Below are positions 36,570 to 46,762 of a DNA stretch of 64,000 nucleotides, piece by piece. Source of the DNA: Agrococcus sediminis (GTDB taxonomy: Bacteria; Actinomycetota; Actinomycetes; Actinomycetales; Microbacteriaceae); assembly GCF_007923295.1 (NCBI RefSeq), contig NZ_VOIR01000016.1, forward strand, positions 1 through 64,000, written 5' to 3'. The notes below the pieces were generated by a model. That model saw only the letters and a program-made list of their open reading frames with translations. It was not told where the DNA came from and did no database searches. Position 1 is the stretch's first letter. Each line of letters opens with the position of its first letter. The position numbers and the translations under genes were made by a program.

Positions 36570-36956
36570 TCAGCTGCCGGGGGCGCCCCTCGGGTCGAGC
36601 CCCGCCGCGCGCCGCTGGCGCTCGATCCCGCGCGCCTTCACGAAGCAGAAGATCCACAGCCCGACGAGGATGAGCGCGACGACGCCCCACACCGGCTCGA
36701 ACACGGTCAGCGACGCGACGGCCGCCTGCACCGCGAGGCTCACGACCCAGCCCCACGGGTGCCGCAGCAGCGGCATCGTGGCGATGAGCAGCACGCCGAC
36801 GACCGCGAACGCCGTCGGCGCCGGCCAGTCGCGCGTGACGCCCCAGGAGGCGAGCGCGCCGAAGACGATGCCGGCCGCCTGCAGCCCGTGCACGATGCGC
36901 AGCAGCGACTCCATCGCGCCGCGCGCCGGGCGGGCCCGCCGCTCGCGGGGGCTCAC
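36570..36956 (-). CDS. DUF4233 small membrane protein
   Basis: The 128-aa protein has four hydrophobic helices (LLRIVHGLQAAGIVFGALASWG, PTAFAVVGVLLIATMPLL, WGWVVSLAVQAAVASLTVF, WGVVALILVGLWIFCFVKARG) and a basic tail. DUF4233 genes commonly sit between folC and ndk in Actinobacteria. The GTG start overlaps the folC stop (GTGA); an internal ATG 14 codons later is an alternative. Function unknown. Confidence 0.82.
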   Translation of the reverse strand: MSPRERRARPARGAMESLLRIVHGLQAAGIVFGALASWGVTRDWPAPTAFAVVGVLLIATMPLLRHPWGWVVSLAVQAAVASLTVFEPVWGVVALILVGLWIFCFVKARGIERQRRAAGLDPRGAPGS

Positions 36957-38431
36957 CGCTGCTCCTCGTCGGTGACCTCGACGGTGGCCGCCTGCCGCCG
37001 CGCATCCGGCCGCACGAGCCAGCCCGCCTCGCGGGCGTGGCCGAGCACGTCGCCGAGCAGGGTGATCGAGCCGGTCACGACGACGGCGCCGCCGCGGTCG
37101 GCCGCGCTCTCGCGCGCGGTCTCGACGGCGGTGCCGAGCTCGGGCTCCACGAGCACGCGGTCGGCGCCGAGCACCGCCACGGCCTGCGCCGCGAGGTCGT
37201 CGGCGGGCAGGGCGCGCTCCGAGCGCGACTGCGTGACGACCACCTCGTCGACGACCGGCTCGAGCGCCTCGAGCACGCCCGTCACGTCCTTGCCGACGAG
37301 CACCCCGAGCACGAGCGTGACCCGCTCGAGGCCGAAGAACGCCCCGAGCGCCGCCCGCAGCGCGGTCGCGCCGTGCGGGTTGTGCGCCGCGTCGAGGATC
37401 ACGAGCGGCTGCGAGCCGATCACGTCGAGCCTGCCCGGCGAGGTCGCCGCGGCGAAGCCGTCGGCGAGCACCTGCGCGGTCATCGGCTGGCCGCCGCCGC
37501 CGAGGAACGCCTCGACCGCGACGAGCGCGAGCGCCGCGTTGGCGCCCTGGTGCGCGCCGAGCAGCGGCACGAGCTGGTCGATGTACTCCGCCGCGAGGCC
37601 GCGCACGGTGATGAGCTGGCCGCCGACCGCGACCGCCTGCGCGGAGAGCGCGAAGTCGCGCCCCTCGACGAGCAGCCGGGCACCCACCTCGGCGGCGCGC
37701 GCCTCGAGCACCGCGAGCGCCTCGGGCGCCTGCGCGGCGCTCACGACGATCGCGTCGGGCTTGATGATCCCGGCCTTCTCGCGCGCGATCGCCTCGACCG
37801 TCGTGCCGAGCCGGTTCGTGTGGTCGAGGGCGATCGGCGTGATCACCGCGACGTCGCCGTCGGCGACGTTCGTGGAGTCCCACGTGCCGCCCATGCCGAC
37901 CTCGAGCACCGCGACGTCGACCGGCGCATCCGCCATGATCGCGAGCGCGAGCACGGTGAACGCCTCGAAGAACGTGAGCCGGCGCTCGCCCGCCGCCTCG
38001 AGCTCGGCGTCGACCATCTCGAGGAACGGCGCGACGTCGTCGTAGCCGCGCGCGAACGCCTCGTCGGAGACGGGCTCGCCGTCGAGCATGATGCGCTCGT
38101 TGACCCGCTCGAGGTGCGGGCTCGTCAGCACGCCCGTGCGGAGCCCGTGCGCGCGCAGCAGCGCGTCGGCGATGCGGGCGGTCGAGCCCTTGCCGTTCGT
38201 GCCGGTGATGTGGATGACGCGGAAGGCGCGCTGCGGGTCGCCCAGCAGCTCGACCGCGCGCCGCGTCGCCTCGATGCGCGGCTCGACCGCCTGCTCGCCC
38301 GCGCGCGCCAGCAGCGCCTCGTAGGCGACCTGCGCCGCCTCGCGGTGCTCGAGCGCCTCGAGGATCCGGTCGTCGATGCTCTCGTCGGCCATGCCCGCGC
38401 CGTCCTCCGTCATGCCTGCGTCCTCCGTCAT
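36953..38431 (-). CDS. folC: bifunctional dihydrofolate/folylpolyglutamate synthase
   Basis: This 492-aa Mur-ligase-type enzyme adds glutamate to folates. It has the P-loop [48 protein letters not shown], the carbamylated-Lys region [10 protein letters not shown] and [11 protein letters not shown]. The ATG at 38431 overlaps the ileS stop (ATGA). Two further in-frame ATGs (38413, 38392) follow within a short repeated MTEDxG stretch, so the N terminus is uncertain by 13 residues. Confidence 0.94.
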   Translation of the reverse strand: MTEDAGMTEDGAGMADESIDDRILEALEHREAAQVAYEALLARAGEQAVEPRIEATRRAVELLGDPQRAFRVIHITGTNGKGSTARIADALLRAHGLRTGVLTSPHLERVNERIMLDGEPVSDEAFARGYDDVAPFLEMVDAELEAAGERRLTFFEAFTVLALAIMADAPVDVAVLEVGMGGTWDSTNVADGDVAVITPIALDHTNRLGTTVEAIAREKAGIIKPDAIVVSAAQAPEALAVLEARAAEVGARLLVEGRDFALSAQAVAVGGQLITVRGLAAEYIDQLVPLLGAHQGANAALALVAVEAFLGGGGQPMTAQVLADGFAAATSPGRLDVIGSQPLVILDAAHNPHGATALRAALGAFFGLERVTLVLGVLVGKDVTGVLEALEPVVDEVVVTQSRSERALPADDLAAQAVAVLGADRVLVEPELGTAVETARESAADRGGAVVVTGSITLLGDVLGHAREAGWLVRPDARRQAATVEVTDEEQR

Positions 38432-41400
38432 GCCTGCGCCCTCTCGAGCGCGATCGCGAGCGGCGAGCCGTCGCCCACGCGGTGCGCCGTGCGCCCGTCG
38501 GCGAGCTCGCCCATCGTGTCGTCGACGCGCTCGAGCTCGAGCTCGAGCGCCAGGGTCTCCCCCATCACGAGCGCACGGTTCGCCTCGAGCGCCGCGACGC
38601 CGTGCGCGTCGGAGCCGAGCCGCAGCCGGATGCGGTCGCTCACGTCGAGGCCGGCCTCCTTGCGCGCCTGCTGCACGGCCCGCACGACGTCGCGCGCGAG
38701 CCCCTCGGCCTCGAGCTCCGGCGTCGTCGCCGTGTCGAGCACGACGAAGCCGCCGCCGGGCAGGAAGCCCACCGCGGCCGTCTCGTCGGCCACCTCGAGC
38801 GCGAGCTCGAACTCGCCCTCGGCGAGCTCGATGCCGCCCGCGACGACGGTCTCGCCGTCGACCGACCAGTCGCCCGCGCGAGCGGCCTGGATGGCGCGCT
38901 GCACGTCCTTGCCGAGGCGCGGGCCGGCGGCGCGCGCGTTGACCTGCAGGCGCCGCGAGATGCCGTACCGCTCGAGGGCGTCGGGCCCCGCCTCCTCGAG
39001 CACGACCTCCCGCACGTTCAGCTCGTCCTGCAGCACCGCGCGGAACGGCGCCACGTCGACCGCGCCGACCACGGTGAGGGTGGGCAGCGGCAGCCTGACG
39101 CGCTTGCGCGCCTGCTTGCGCAGGGCGTTGCCGACGCTCGCGATGGCGCGCACCGCATCCATCTGCGCGACGAGCGCGTCGTCGGCAGGCAGCTGCTCGG
39201 CGTCGGGCCAGTCGGCCAGGTGCACCGAGCGTCCGCCGGTGAGGCCCTTCCAGACCTCCTCCGTCACGAGCGGCGAGAGCGGCGCGGCGAGCCGGGTGAG
39301 CGTCTCGAGCACCGTGTGCAGCGTGTCGAACGCCTCGCTGCCGGAGCCGTCGGCGGCGACGCCCTGCCAGAAGCGGTCGCGCGAGCGGCGCACGTACCAG
39401 TTCGTGAGCACGTCGAGCAGCTCGCGCACCGCGAGCGTCGCGCCCGTCGCGTCGAGCCGCTCGAGGCTGTCGGTCGCGGTGACGACCGTCTCGCGCAGCT
39501 TCGCGAGGATGTAGCGGTCGAGCACGTCGGCGGATGCGGTGGACCGCTTCGCGACGTACGGCGCGCCGTCCTGCGCGCGGTTGGCGTAGGTGGCGAAGAA
39601 GTACCAGGTCGACCACAGCGGCAGGTGGAACTGGCGGAGCGCCTCGCGGATGCCCTCCTCCGAGACGACGAAGTTGCCGCCCCGCAGGATCGAGCCCTGG
39701 AGCAGGTTCCAGCGCACCGCATCCGACCCGTAGGCGTCGAACGACTCGTTGACGTCGGGGTAGTTGCGGCGCGACTTCGAGGCCTTGAAGCCGTCGTCGC
39801 CGAGGATGATGCCGTGGCTGATGACGTTCTCGAACGCCGGCCGCCCGAAGAGCGCCACCGAGAGCACGTGCAGCACGTAGAACCAGCCGCGCGTCTGCCC
39901 GATGTACTCGACGATGTAGTCGGCGGGGCTGTGGCTGTCGAACCACGCCTCGTTCTCGAACGGGTAGTGCACCTGCGCGAAGGGCATCGAGCCCGAGTCG
40001 AACCACACGTCGAGCACATCCGGGATGCGCCGCATGGTGCTGCGCCCCGTCGGGTCGTCGGGGTTCGGGCGCGTCAGCTCGTCGATCGCGGGCCGGTGCA
40101 GGTCGGTGGGGCGCACGCCGAAGTCGCGCTCGAGCTCGTCGAGCGAGCCGTACACGTCGACGCGCGGGTGGTTCGGGTCGTCGCTCTTCCACACCGGGAT
40201 GGGGCTGCCCCAGTAGCGGTTGCGGCTGATCGACCAGTCCCGCGCGCCCTCGAGCCACTTGCCGAACTGCCCGTGCTTGACGTTCTCGGGCACCCAGGTG
40301 ATCTGCTCGTTGGCGGCGAGCAGGTCGTCCTTGATCTCGGTCACCCGCACGAACCAGCTCGAGACGGCCTTGTAGATGAGCGGGTTCCGGCAGCGCCAGC
40401 AGTGCGGGTAGGAGTGCACGTAGGAGGCCTGGCGCAGCACGCGGCCGGCGTCCTTCAGCAGCTTCGACAGCGGCTTGTTCGCGTCGAACACCTGCTGGCC
40501 GGCGACCGGCGCGACGACGTCGAGGAACCGGCCGCCGTCGTCGACGGAGAGGATGGTGGGGATGCCCGCGGCGTTCGAGACGCGCTGGTCGTCCTCGCCG
40601 TAGGCGGGCGCCTGGTGCACGATGCCGGTGCCCTCGCCGGTCGCGACGTAGTCGTCGACGAGGATCTGGAACGCGTGCTCGGTGCCCCACGCCTCGGCGT
40701 CGGCGAAGAAGTCGAACAGCGGCTCGTACCGCACCCCGGCGAGCTCGGCGCCGGGCATCGTGCGGACGATCGCGGCGACGGCGTCCTCGGCCGAGTCGTA
40801 GCCGAGGTCCTTGAAGTAGCCGGGCACCGTGGCGGTCGCGAGCAGGAAGGGGCCGTCGCCCGCGCTCGTGCCGTTCGGGCCGGCCGGCACGACGCCGTAC
40901 TCGACCTCGGGGCCGACCGCGAGCGCGAGGTTCGTCGGCAGGGTCCACGGCGTCGTCGTCCACGCGAGCGCCGCGACGTCCGACAGGCCGAGCGCATCCG
41001 CCCGCTCGCCCGAGAACGGGAACGTGACGGTCAGCGTGGTGTCCTGGCGGTCCTGGTAGACGTCGTCGTCCATGCGCAGCTCGTGGTTCGACAGCGGCGT
41101 CTCGTCGCGCCAGCAGTACGGCAGCACGCGGTATCCCTCGTACGCGAGGCCCTTGTCGTGCAGCGCCTTGAACGCCCAGATGACGCTCTCCATGTAGGTG
41201 ATGTCGAGCGTCTTGTAGCCGCCCTCGAAGTCGACCCAGCGCGCCTGGCGGGTGACGTAGTCCTCCCACTCGTCGACGTACTGCAGCACCGACTCCTTCG
41301 CCTTCGCGTTGAAGACGTCGACGCCCATCGCCTCGATCTCGGCCTTCTCGGTGATGCCGAGCTGCTGCATCGCCTCGAGCTCGGCCGGCAGGCCGTGCGT

Positions 41401-41694
41401 GTCCCAGCCGAACACGCGCGGCACGTGCTTGCCGCGCATCGTCTGGAAGCGCGGGAAGACGTCCTTCGCGTAGCCGGTGAGCAGGTGGCCGTAGTGCGGC
41501 AGGCCGTTCGCGAAGGGCGGGCCGTCGTAGAACACCCACTCCTGGCAGCCCTCGCGCTGCTCGAGCGAGGCGCGGAACGTGTCGTCGCCCTTCCAGAAGG
41601 CGAGGATGCCGCGCTCGAGCGCCGGGAGGTCGGGGCTCGCGACGACGGGCTGGTCGCCGGAGAGCGGGTAGCGGCGGGCTGGCTGGTCGGTCAC
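38428..41694 (-). CDS. ileS: isoleucyl-tRNA synthetase (type 2)
   Basis: The 1088-aa class I synthetase has the HIGH-type motif [25 protein letters not shown], the CWRCRNPL zinc site, the editing domain (about 200-400) and KASKS in [14 protein letters not shown]. Its length and motifs match the long type-2 IleRS, often less sensitive to mupirocin. GTG at 41694 is chosen because AGGAG lies 6 nt upstream, the site hidden by the T-box sequestrator. The codons upstream belong to the leader. Confidence 0.96.
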   Translation of the reverse strand: MTDQPARRYPLSGDQPVVASPDLPALERGILAFWKGDDTFRASLEQREGCQEWVFYDGPPFANGLPHYGHLLTGYAKDVFPRFQTMRGKHVPRVFGWDTHGLPAELEAMQQLGITEKAEIEAMGVDVFNAKAKESVLQYVDEWEDYVTRQARWVDFEGGYKTLDITYMESVIWAFKALHDKGLAYEGYRVLPYCWRDETPLSNHELRMDDDVYQDRQDTTLTVTFPFSGERADALGLSDVAALAWTTTPWTLPTNLALAVGPEVEYGVVPAGPNGTSAGDGPFLLATATVPGYFKDLGYDSAEDAVAAIVRTMPGAELAGVRYEPLFDFFADAEAWGTEHAFQILVDDYVATGEGTGIVHQAPAYGEDDQRVSNAAGIPTILSVDDGGRFLDVVAPVAGQQVFDANKPLSKLLKDAGRVLRQASYVHSYPHCWRCRNPLIYKAVSSWFVRVTEIKDDLLAANEQITWVPENVKHGQFGKWLEGARDWSISRNRYWGSPIPVWKSDDPNHPRVDVYGSLDELERDFGVRPTDLHRPAIDELTRPNPDDPTGRSTMRRIPDVLDVWFDSGSMPFAQVHYPFENEAWFDSHSPADYIVEYIGQTRGWFYVLHVLSVALFGRPAFENVISHGIILGDDGFKASKSRRNYPDVNESFDAYGSDAVRWNLLQGSILRGGNFVVSEEGIREALRQFHLPLWSTWYFFATYANRAQDGAPYVAKRSTASADVLDRYILAKLRETVVTATDSLERLDATGATLAVRELLDVLTNWYVRRSRDRFWQGVAADGSGSEAFDTLHTVLETLTRLAAPLSPLVTEEVWKGLTGGRSVHLADWPDAEQLPADDALVAQMDAVRAIASVGNALRKQARKRVRLPLPTLTVVGAVDVAPFRAVLQDELNVREVVLEEAGPDALERYGISRRLQVNARAAGPRLGKDVQRAIQAARAGDWSVDGETVVAGGIELAEGEFELALEVADETAAVGFLPGGGFVVLDTATTPELEAEGLARDVVRAVQQARKEAGLDVSDRIRLRLGSDAHGVAALEANRALVMGETLALELELERVDDTMGELADGRTAHRVGDGSPLAIALERAQA

Positions 41695-41907
41695 GCTGGT
41701 CTCCTGCATCCTTCGGAACTCGGATGCGGGGACGCTCTCGCGCGGTACCACCCCGCTTGCGGTTCCGTGCCCTTCGGCCGGATCCGCCGCTTCGTGCCCG
41801 TCGCCGGGCCTGCGGCTGTGACGGGCCTGCCCCGTTCGGATCTACTGCGCGGCTCGCGCCGCGGTTCTCCCGACCGCTCCCCGGTGATGGCCGGATCAGT
41901 GCGTGTG
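41695..41907 (-). promoter_or_regulatory. translational T-box riboswitch controlling ileS
   Basis: The leader has the T-box core TGGTACCGCG at 41750-41741 (bases that pair with the tRNA acceptor end). A very short Stem I (41894-41881) has CCGG arms and a loop CCATCA that shows the Ile codon ATC (41888-41886). At the 3' end, 41733-41722 can pair with 41711-41699 and bury the AGGAG ribosome site. This is the actinobacterial design acting on translation: uncharged tRNA-Ile should free the ribosome site. Confidence 0.9.
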
Positions 41908-41913
41908 CCTGCG

Positions 41914-41919
41914 ATCCTA
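41914..41919 (-). promoter_or_regulatory. -10 element of the ileS T-box transcript, overlapping a stop codon
   Basis: TAGGAT (41919-41914) would start the leader about 7 nt downstream. Its first three bases are the TAG stop of the upstream DUF4097 gene. Confidence 0.55.
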
Positions 41920-42744
41920 CCGCGACTCGCCCCGCAGCGTCACGCTGCCGGCGCTCACGTCGACGTCGATCGTGGACGCCGCGCCCGCCTCGTCGGTGAC
42001 GTCGATCGTCGCGTCGCCCGCCGAGGCGTCCTCGGTGACGTCGTAGGTGCCGTCGGGGATCGCGAGCTCGACGCTCCCGGCGCTCGCCGAGGCGACGATC
42101 GCGTCGGGCTGGTCGCCGGTGAGGGCCCCGACGATGCGGCCGGCGCTCACCTGCAGGTCGACGGTGCGCGCATCCGCGAGGTCGAGGCGCGCCTCGCCGG
42201 CCGACACGTCGAGGTCGAGCGAGGCGGCGGTGCCCGCGAGCTCTGCCGATCCGGCGCTGAGGTCGACCACCACGGCGCCCCACGAGCCGTCGGCCTCGAG
42301 GCTGCCGGCGGCGACCGACGCCTCGAGGTCGAGCTCGTCGCGCTCGAGGGCGGCCGGCAGCGTCAGCACCGCCCGCTCCTCGCCGGCGCGGTCGGCGAAC
42401 ATGATGCCGAAGCCGAACCAGCGCCAGCGCCGGTCGGCGTCGACGACGAGCGCGTCGCCGGTGCGCTCGAGCCGCCACTGCTGCACGGGACCGCCGTCGG
42501 TCGTGACGTCGAGGGTCGCCTCATCGACGTCGGCGTAGCGCACCTGGAAGGCGGCCGCCGAGGTGTCGATCCGCAGCGCCGCGACGCCGTCGGCGTCGGC
42601 CGTCCAGCTCTGGCTGGTGGCGGCGTGGGCGGCGACGCCGCGCACCACGCCGCCGCCGATCGCGTACACGGCGCCGAGCGAGCCGAGCACGATGAGCAGC
42701 ACGCTGAGCCAGCGGCCGGGACGGGAGGGGGTCGTGATGGTCAT
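41917..42744 (-). CDS. DUF4097 family beta-repeat protein with N-terminal membrane anchor
   Basis: The 275-aa protein has one N-terminal membrane helix (WLSVLLIVLGSLGAVYAIGGGVV, about 12-34), then a repetitive beta-rich region with recurrent A-S/D-A-G-S-V/A motifs (for example VDLSAGSAELAG, LDVSAGEARLDLADA), the DUF4097 putative adhesin fold facing outside. It overlaps the response regulator gene by 4 bp, so it is an output or sensor accessory of that two-component system. Function unknown. Confidence 0.82.
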   Translation of the reverse strand: MTITTPSRPGRWLSVLLIVLGSLGAVYAIGGGVVRGVAAHAATSQSWTADADGVAALRIDTSAAAFQVRYADVDEATLDVTTDGGPVQQWRLERTGDALVVDADRRWRWFGFGIMFADRAGEERAVLTLPAALERDELDLEASVAAGSLEADGSWGAVVVDLSAGSAELAGTAASLDLDVSAGEARLDLADARTVDLQVSAGRIVGALTGDQPDAIVASASAGSVELAIPDGTYDVTEDASAGDATIDVTDEAGAASTIDVDVSAGSVTLRGESR

Positions 42745-43427
42745 CGGATGCCTCCGGGGGCGTCGGGAGCGCCGCCGCCGGTGCGGGGCGCGTCGAGGTG
42801 GGCGAGCACGGCGAGCACGCGGCGGTTGCCGTCCTCGGGCTCGAGCTCGAGCTTCTGGAAGACCGCGGTGATGTGCTTCTCGACACTGCCCGCGGAGACG
42901 TAGAGGCGGTCGGCGATCGCCTGGTTGGACGCGCCCTCCGCCATGAGGGCGAGCACCTGGCGCTCGCGAGGGGTGAGGCGCTCGGTGCGCCCGTCGTGGC
43001 GGCGCCGGGCGAGCAGCTGGCTCACGACCTCCGGGTCGAGCACCGTGCCGCCGGCGGCGACCTGCTCGACGGCGGCGAGGAAGTCGCGCACGTCGGCGAC
43101 GCGGTCCTTGAGCAGGTAGCCGAAGCCGGCGGGGCCGCTCGCGATGAGGTCGGCCGCGTAGCGCTCCTCGACGTACTGCGACAGCACGAGCACGCGCGGG
43201 CGGTCGCCGCGGCTGCGGATGCCGATCGCGGCGAGGATGCCCTCGTTGGTGCGGGTCGGCGGCATCCGCACGTCGAGGATGGCGAGATCCGGGTCGGCGG
43301 CGGCGATCGCGGCCTCGAGCGCGGTGGCGTCGGGGAGCTGCGCGACCACGTCGTGGCCGGCGTCGGTGAGGAGGCGGGCGATGCCCTCGCGGAGCAGCAC
43401 GCTGTCCTCGCAGATCAGGATGCGCAC
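42741..43427 (-). CDS. NarL/LuxR-type response regulator
   Basis: This 228-aa protein has a receiver domain (MRILICEDSVLLREGIARLL, phospho-Asp in LAILDVRMPP at about residue 53, Lys in YLLKDRV) and a C-terminal LuxR HTH (ERLTPRERQVLALMAEGASNQAIADRLYVSAGSVEKHITAVFQKL). It overlaps the kinase gene by 13 bp and is followed by DUF4097. Likely it controls that operon and envelope genes. Confidence 0.94.
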   Translation of the reverse strand: MRILICEDSVLLREGIARLLTDAGHDVVAQLPDATALEAAIAAADPDLAILDVRMPPTRTNEGILAAIGIRSRGDRPRVLVLSQYVEERYAADLIASGPAGFGYLLKDRVADVRDFLAAVEQVAAGGTVLDPEVVSQLLARRRHDGRTERLTPRERQVLALMAEGASNQAIADRLYVSAGSVEKHITAVFQKLELEPEDGNRRVLAVLAHLDAPRTGGGAPDAPGGIR

Positions 43428-44653
43428 GGGACGTCCACCTCGATCGCGGTCGGACCCCCGACGGGGCTGGTCAGGGTGAGGGTGCCGCCGACGCCCGCGA
43501 CGCGGTGCGCGAGGCCGTCGATGCCGCCGCCGGGCTGGCGCTCGGCGCCGCCGATGCCGTCGTCCTCGACGCGCGCCCAGAGCGACGGCGGGGCGTCGGC
43601 GGGCTGGCGGGTGCGGATGGCGACGCGGATGCGGCTGGCGCGCGCGTGCTTGTGGGCGTTCGTGAGCGCCTCGGCGATCGCGAAGTAGACCGCGGTCTCG
43701 GCGTCGCGCGAGCAGCGGCGCTCGATGCGCGCGTCGACCTCGACGGGGATGGCGCTGCGGGCGGCGAGCGCCGACACCGCCGCGTCGAGTCCCCGGTCGT
43801 CGAGCACGGCGACGTGGATGCCGCGGGCCAGCTGCCGCAGCTCGGTGACGGCCGCCTTCGACGACGCATGGGCCTCGTCGATGAGCCGGCGCGCGCCCTC
43901 GGGGTCGGTGTCGATGCGGTCGCGGGCCATGCCGAGCTGCATCGCGATCGACACGAGCCTCGGCTGCACCCCGTCATGGAGGTCTCGCTCGATCCGGGTG
44001 CGGTCGAGGTCGGCGGCGCGCACGGCGCCGTGGCGGCGCTCGCGCTCGGTGCGCGCCTCCTGCTCGAGCCGCGCCCGGTCGTCGGGCACGAGCAGCCCGA
44101 GGGTCACGTTGCGGTGGGCGATGGCGAGGCCGATCGTGCCCGCGACGCCGGCGGCGAGCGCCACGAGGCCCAGCAGCGGCGCCCACTCAACGGGGGCTGC
44201 GAGCGAGGTGAGCGGGATGGTCACGGTCTCGGCCTCGCCGAGGCCCGCGAGCGCGAGCGGGACGCCGAGCCCGACGAGCGACAGCAGCGGCAGCGTGAAC
44301 GCGCCGAACAGGCTCGCGAGGAAGAAGCTGAGCAGCGCCCGCCAGTGCGCGCCGTCGGAGACGATGCGCAGGAGCGTGTGCGGCACCCGCAGCCAGTCGG
44401 TGCGGCCGGAGCGCCGCAGCACCGCCGGCGGCACGGGTGCGCCGTAGAGGCCGGCGACGCGCTCGCGCTCGATCCACGCGACCGCGAAGACGGCCAGGAT
44501 CGCGAGCGCGAGCAGCAGCACGCCGACGAGCACGACGAGCGTCGCGACGCCGGTGCCGGCGAGGATGACGATGCCCGAGAGCGCGGGCAGGCCGACGGCG
44601 CCGAGGAGCGCGAGGTGCGCGATGGTCGCGAGCAGGGAGCGGATGCGGTGCAT
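43415..44653 (-). CDS. DesK/NarX-type sensor histidine kinase
   Basis: The 412-aa kinase has four to six membrane helices in the first ~185 residues including a PspC-like or DUF1707-like sensor block, then a HisKA_3 domain with RIERDLHDGVQPRLVSIAMQLGMA (active His) and a HATPase domain (EALTNAHKHARASRIRV, VEDDGIGGA, GLAHRVAGVGGTL). TAGCGT is 6 nt before the ATG, so the three-gene unit probably starts as a leaderless mRNA. The signal is unknown. Confidence 0.92.
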   Translation of the reverse strand: MHRIRSLLATIAHLALLGAVGLPALSGIVILAGTGVATLVVLVGVLLLALAILAVFAVAWIERERVAGLYGAPVPPAVLRRSGRTDWLRVPHTLLRIVSDGAHWRALLSFFLASLFGAFTLPLLSLVGLGVPLALAGLGEAETVTIPLTSLAAPVEWAPLLGLVALAAGVAGTIGLAIAHRNVTLGLLVPDDRARLEQEARTERERRHGAVRAADLDRTRIERDLHDGVQPRLVSIAMQLGMARDRIDTDPEGARRLIDEAHASSKAAVTELRQLARGIHVAVLDDRGLDAAVSALAARSAIPVEVDARIERRCSRDAETAVYFAIAEALTNAHKHARASRIRVAIRTRQPADAPPSLWARVEDDGIGGAERQPGGGIDGLAHRVAGVGGTLTLTSPVGGPTAIEVDVPCAS

Positions 44654-44796
44654 GGCTCCACGCTAGGACCGGGTCGAGCGCGCGGCACGGGGGATGCGCG
44701 CCGCACCTGCGGGGGCTATCCCCCGGTGGTCTCCCGCCGCGGGCTCCCGCCGTGGCCTCCCGCCGTCGCCACAGCGCCCGGCGGTACCCTCGGCGC

Positions 44797-45291
44797 ATGA
44801 TCGACACCCGCACGAGATCCCGAGCGCCGCGCACCGCCGCGGCCGCGCTGCTCGCGGCCGCCGCCCTGCTGCTCGCCGGCTGCGGCAGCGCGCCGGCACC
44901 CGCGCCGACCGCCTCGCAGGCGCCGACGGAGTCCGGCGGCGCGGGCGAGCAGTCGCAGGCGCAGCAGTGCGCGCAGGTGATGGCCGACGTGCAGGCGATC
45001 GCGACCGACGTCGGCCGGGTCGGCGAGCTGCTCGCCGCGAACCCGCTGCAGGCGCTCGCGCTGCTCGCCGACGTCTCGGGCCGCGTGGGCGACCTGCAGA
45101 CGAGCGTGAGCGACCCGGCGCTGCTCGAGCGCATCGGCGAGATCCAGGCCGGCTGGGAGGCGCTGCTGGCCGAGGCCGAGTCGTCGCTCGCCGCGGGCGA
45201 CCCGGCCGGCGTCGAGCGGGTCACGGCGGGAGTGACGGAGCTGCTCGAGCAGGTCTCGTCGCTGCAGGAGTTCTGCGCGGGCACGGCATGA
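44797..45291 (+). CDS. small secreted lipoprotein, unknown
   Basis: The 164-aa protein has a basic n-region, a hydrophobic stretch and lipobox LLLAGC with the Cys at about residue 28. A Pro/Ala/Thr linker and a predicted helical domain with two Cys (about 56 and 160) follow. TACCCT lies 6 nt before the ATG. The start of the next gene overlaps its stop. Function unknown. Confidence 0.75.
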   Translation: MIDTRTRSRAPRTAAAALLAAAALLLAGCGSAPAPAPTASQAPTESGGAGEQSQAQQCAQVMADVQAIATDVGRVGELLAANPLQALALLADVSGRVGDLQTSVSDPALLERIGEIQAGWEALLAEAESSLAAGDPAGVERVTAGVTELLEQVSSLQEFCAGTA

Positions 45292-45837
45292 GCGCCCGCA
45301 CCGCCCGCGGCGCAGGGCGCCCTGCTGGTCGCGCTCGCGCTCCTCACGACCGGCTGCGTGATCCTCCCGCCGCCGCTGCCGACGGCCGCCCCGCCCGTCG
45401 TCGCGACGCCGACCGCGACGCCCTCGGCCTCGAGCACCCCTGAGCCCACCCCGACGCCCACCGCGACCGAGGCCGCGCCGAGCGAGCCCGCCCCGAGCGA
45501 GCCGCAGCCGACGGCCGAGGAGTGCGCCGCCGCCGACCAGGCGCTCGCGGCGATCGTCGAGCGCGCGACCGAGGTGCTCGACGCCGTGCCGGCGGACAGC
45601 AGCCCCGACTGGGCGGCGGCCGACGCCGTCGTCGCCGACCTGCCCGTGATGCGCGACGCGTTCATCGCCGAGACCACGAGCCCGGCGCTCGCCGAGAGCT
45701 TCCGGGAGCTCGACCAGCCGATCGCCGACCTCACCGAGGCCGTCGCATCGCGCGACGACCTGAGCGTCACGATCCTCTCCCCCATCGTGGCGCTCGCGGC
45801 GCCCTCGGCGCTGCTGCCCTGCGCCGGCGTGCTCTGA
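45288..45837 (+). pseudogene. lipoprotein gene with an apparent +1 frameshift in the signal peptide
   Basis: An ATG overlapping the previous stop (ATGA) starts MSARTARGAG, but this frame soon becomes non-protein-like. One base later the frame reads GALLVALALLTTGCVILPPPLPTAAPP, a perfect lipobox, and stays open for a ~150-aa Pro/Thr-linked domain (AEECAAADQALAAIVERATEVLDAVPAD). That frame has no start codon after its TGA at 45289. Removing one G from GGG at 45315-45317 would join both halves into a normal lipoprotein. It is either a recent mutation, a sequencing error, or real frameshifting. Both cysteine pattern and size resemble the preceding lipoprotein. Confidence 0.7.
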
Positions 45838-45871
45838 CGCCGGCGCCGGCCGCCGCTCGTACGCTGGGCGC

Positions 45872-46723
45872 ATGCAGGCTCCCCTCCTCGCGACGCTCGA
45901 CGGCAGTCTCGTCGACGTCGCGCATCCGATCGTCCGCGCCGACGACCTCGGCGTCGTGCGCGGCGACGGCGTCTTCGACGCCACCCTCGTGCGCCTGGGC
46001 GCCGACGCCGCGCCGCACGTGCGCGACCGGCAGTCGCACCTCGACCGGCTCGAGCGCAGCGCGGCCATCCTGCAGCTGCCGGCCCCCGACCGCGCCGGCT
46101 TCGAGCGCGCGATCGACGCGCTCGTCGCGGCGTGGGACTTCGCCGCGCACCCCGAGGCGCTGATCCGGCTCGTGCTCACCCGCGGGCCCGAGTCGGGCGG
46201 CGACCCGACGGCCTTCGCGCTCATGGCGCCGCTCGCCGCATCCGCGGTCCGCGAGCGCGAGCAGGGCGTCGCGATCACGCTCCTCGGCCGCGGGCACGAC
46301 GGCGACGAGGTCGCCGCGATGCCGTGGCTGCTGCCGGGCGCGAAGAGCCTGTCGTACTCCATCAACATGGCGGCGAAGCGGCACGCGGTGCAGCACGGCT
46401 TCGACGACGTCGTCTTCGTCGCGCCGTCGGGCGCGCTCCTCGAGGGGCCCACGTCGACGCTCGTCATCGACCGCGGCGGCCGGCTGCTGACGCCGAAGCA
46501 GGACGGCATCCTCGCCTCCATCACGCTCGAGCAGCTCATGCGCGACGCGCCGCGCGAGCTGCAGGTGGCGTTCGCGTCGCTCACGCCCGACGACCTGCGG
46601 GCCGCAGACGGCGCCTGGCTGCTGTCGTCGGGCCGGCTGCTCGCGGCGGTCACGAGCGTCGACGGCGAGCCGCTCCCCCGCTCGCCGCTCGACGCCGAGC
46701 TGCGCCGCGTGCTCGACGTCTGA
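45872..46723 (+). CDS. class IV aminotransferase / aminodeoxychorismate lyase-like
   Basis: This 283-aa PLP enzyme belongs to the BCAT/PabC/D-amino-acid aminotransferase fold. It shows VVRGDGVFDATLVR, the PLP-binding Lys in LPGAKSLSYSINMAAKRHA, FVAPSGALLEGPTSTLVI and GILASITLEQLM. PabC (4-amino-4-deoxychorismate lyase) is the likeliest role, though no pabAB is near. TACGCT lies 6 nt before the ATG. Confidence 0.85.
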   Translation: MQAPLLATLDGSLVDVAHPIVRADDLGVVRGDGVFDATLVRLGADAAPHVRDRQSHLDRLERSAAILQLPAPDRAGFERAIDALVAAWDFAAHPEALIRLVLTRGPESGGDPTAFALMAPLAASAVREREQGVAITLLGRGHDGDEVAAMPWLLPGAKSLSYSINMAAKRHAVQHGFDDVVFVAPSGALLEGPTSTLVIDRGGRLLTPKQDGILASITLEQLMRDAPRELQVAFASLTPDDLRAADGAWLLSSGRLLAAVTSVDGEPLPRSPLDAELRRVLDV

Positions 46724-46762
46724 GACGACTGCGGCGTCCGGGGCGGCTGAGCGCCCGCGGGG

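Noticed and set aside
36953-42478. A minus-strand frame open for over 5 kb across ileS and folC
   Set aside because: Very high GC removes stops from several frames. The Arg/Ala-rich translation in the first part is a shadow; only the folC portion at its end is a real protein.
45288-45443. The frame starting MSARTARGAGRPAGRARAPHD as a separate protein
   Set aside because: It is Arg/Pro/Ala-rich and continues antagonistically to the lipobox frame; the +1 frame has far better protein character.
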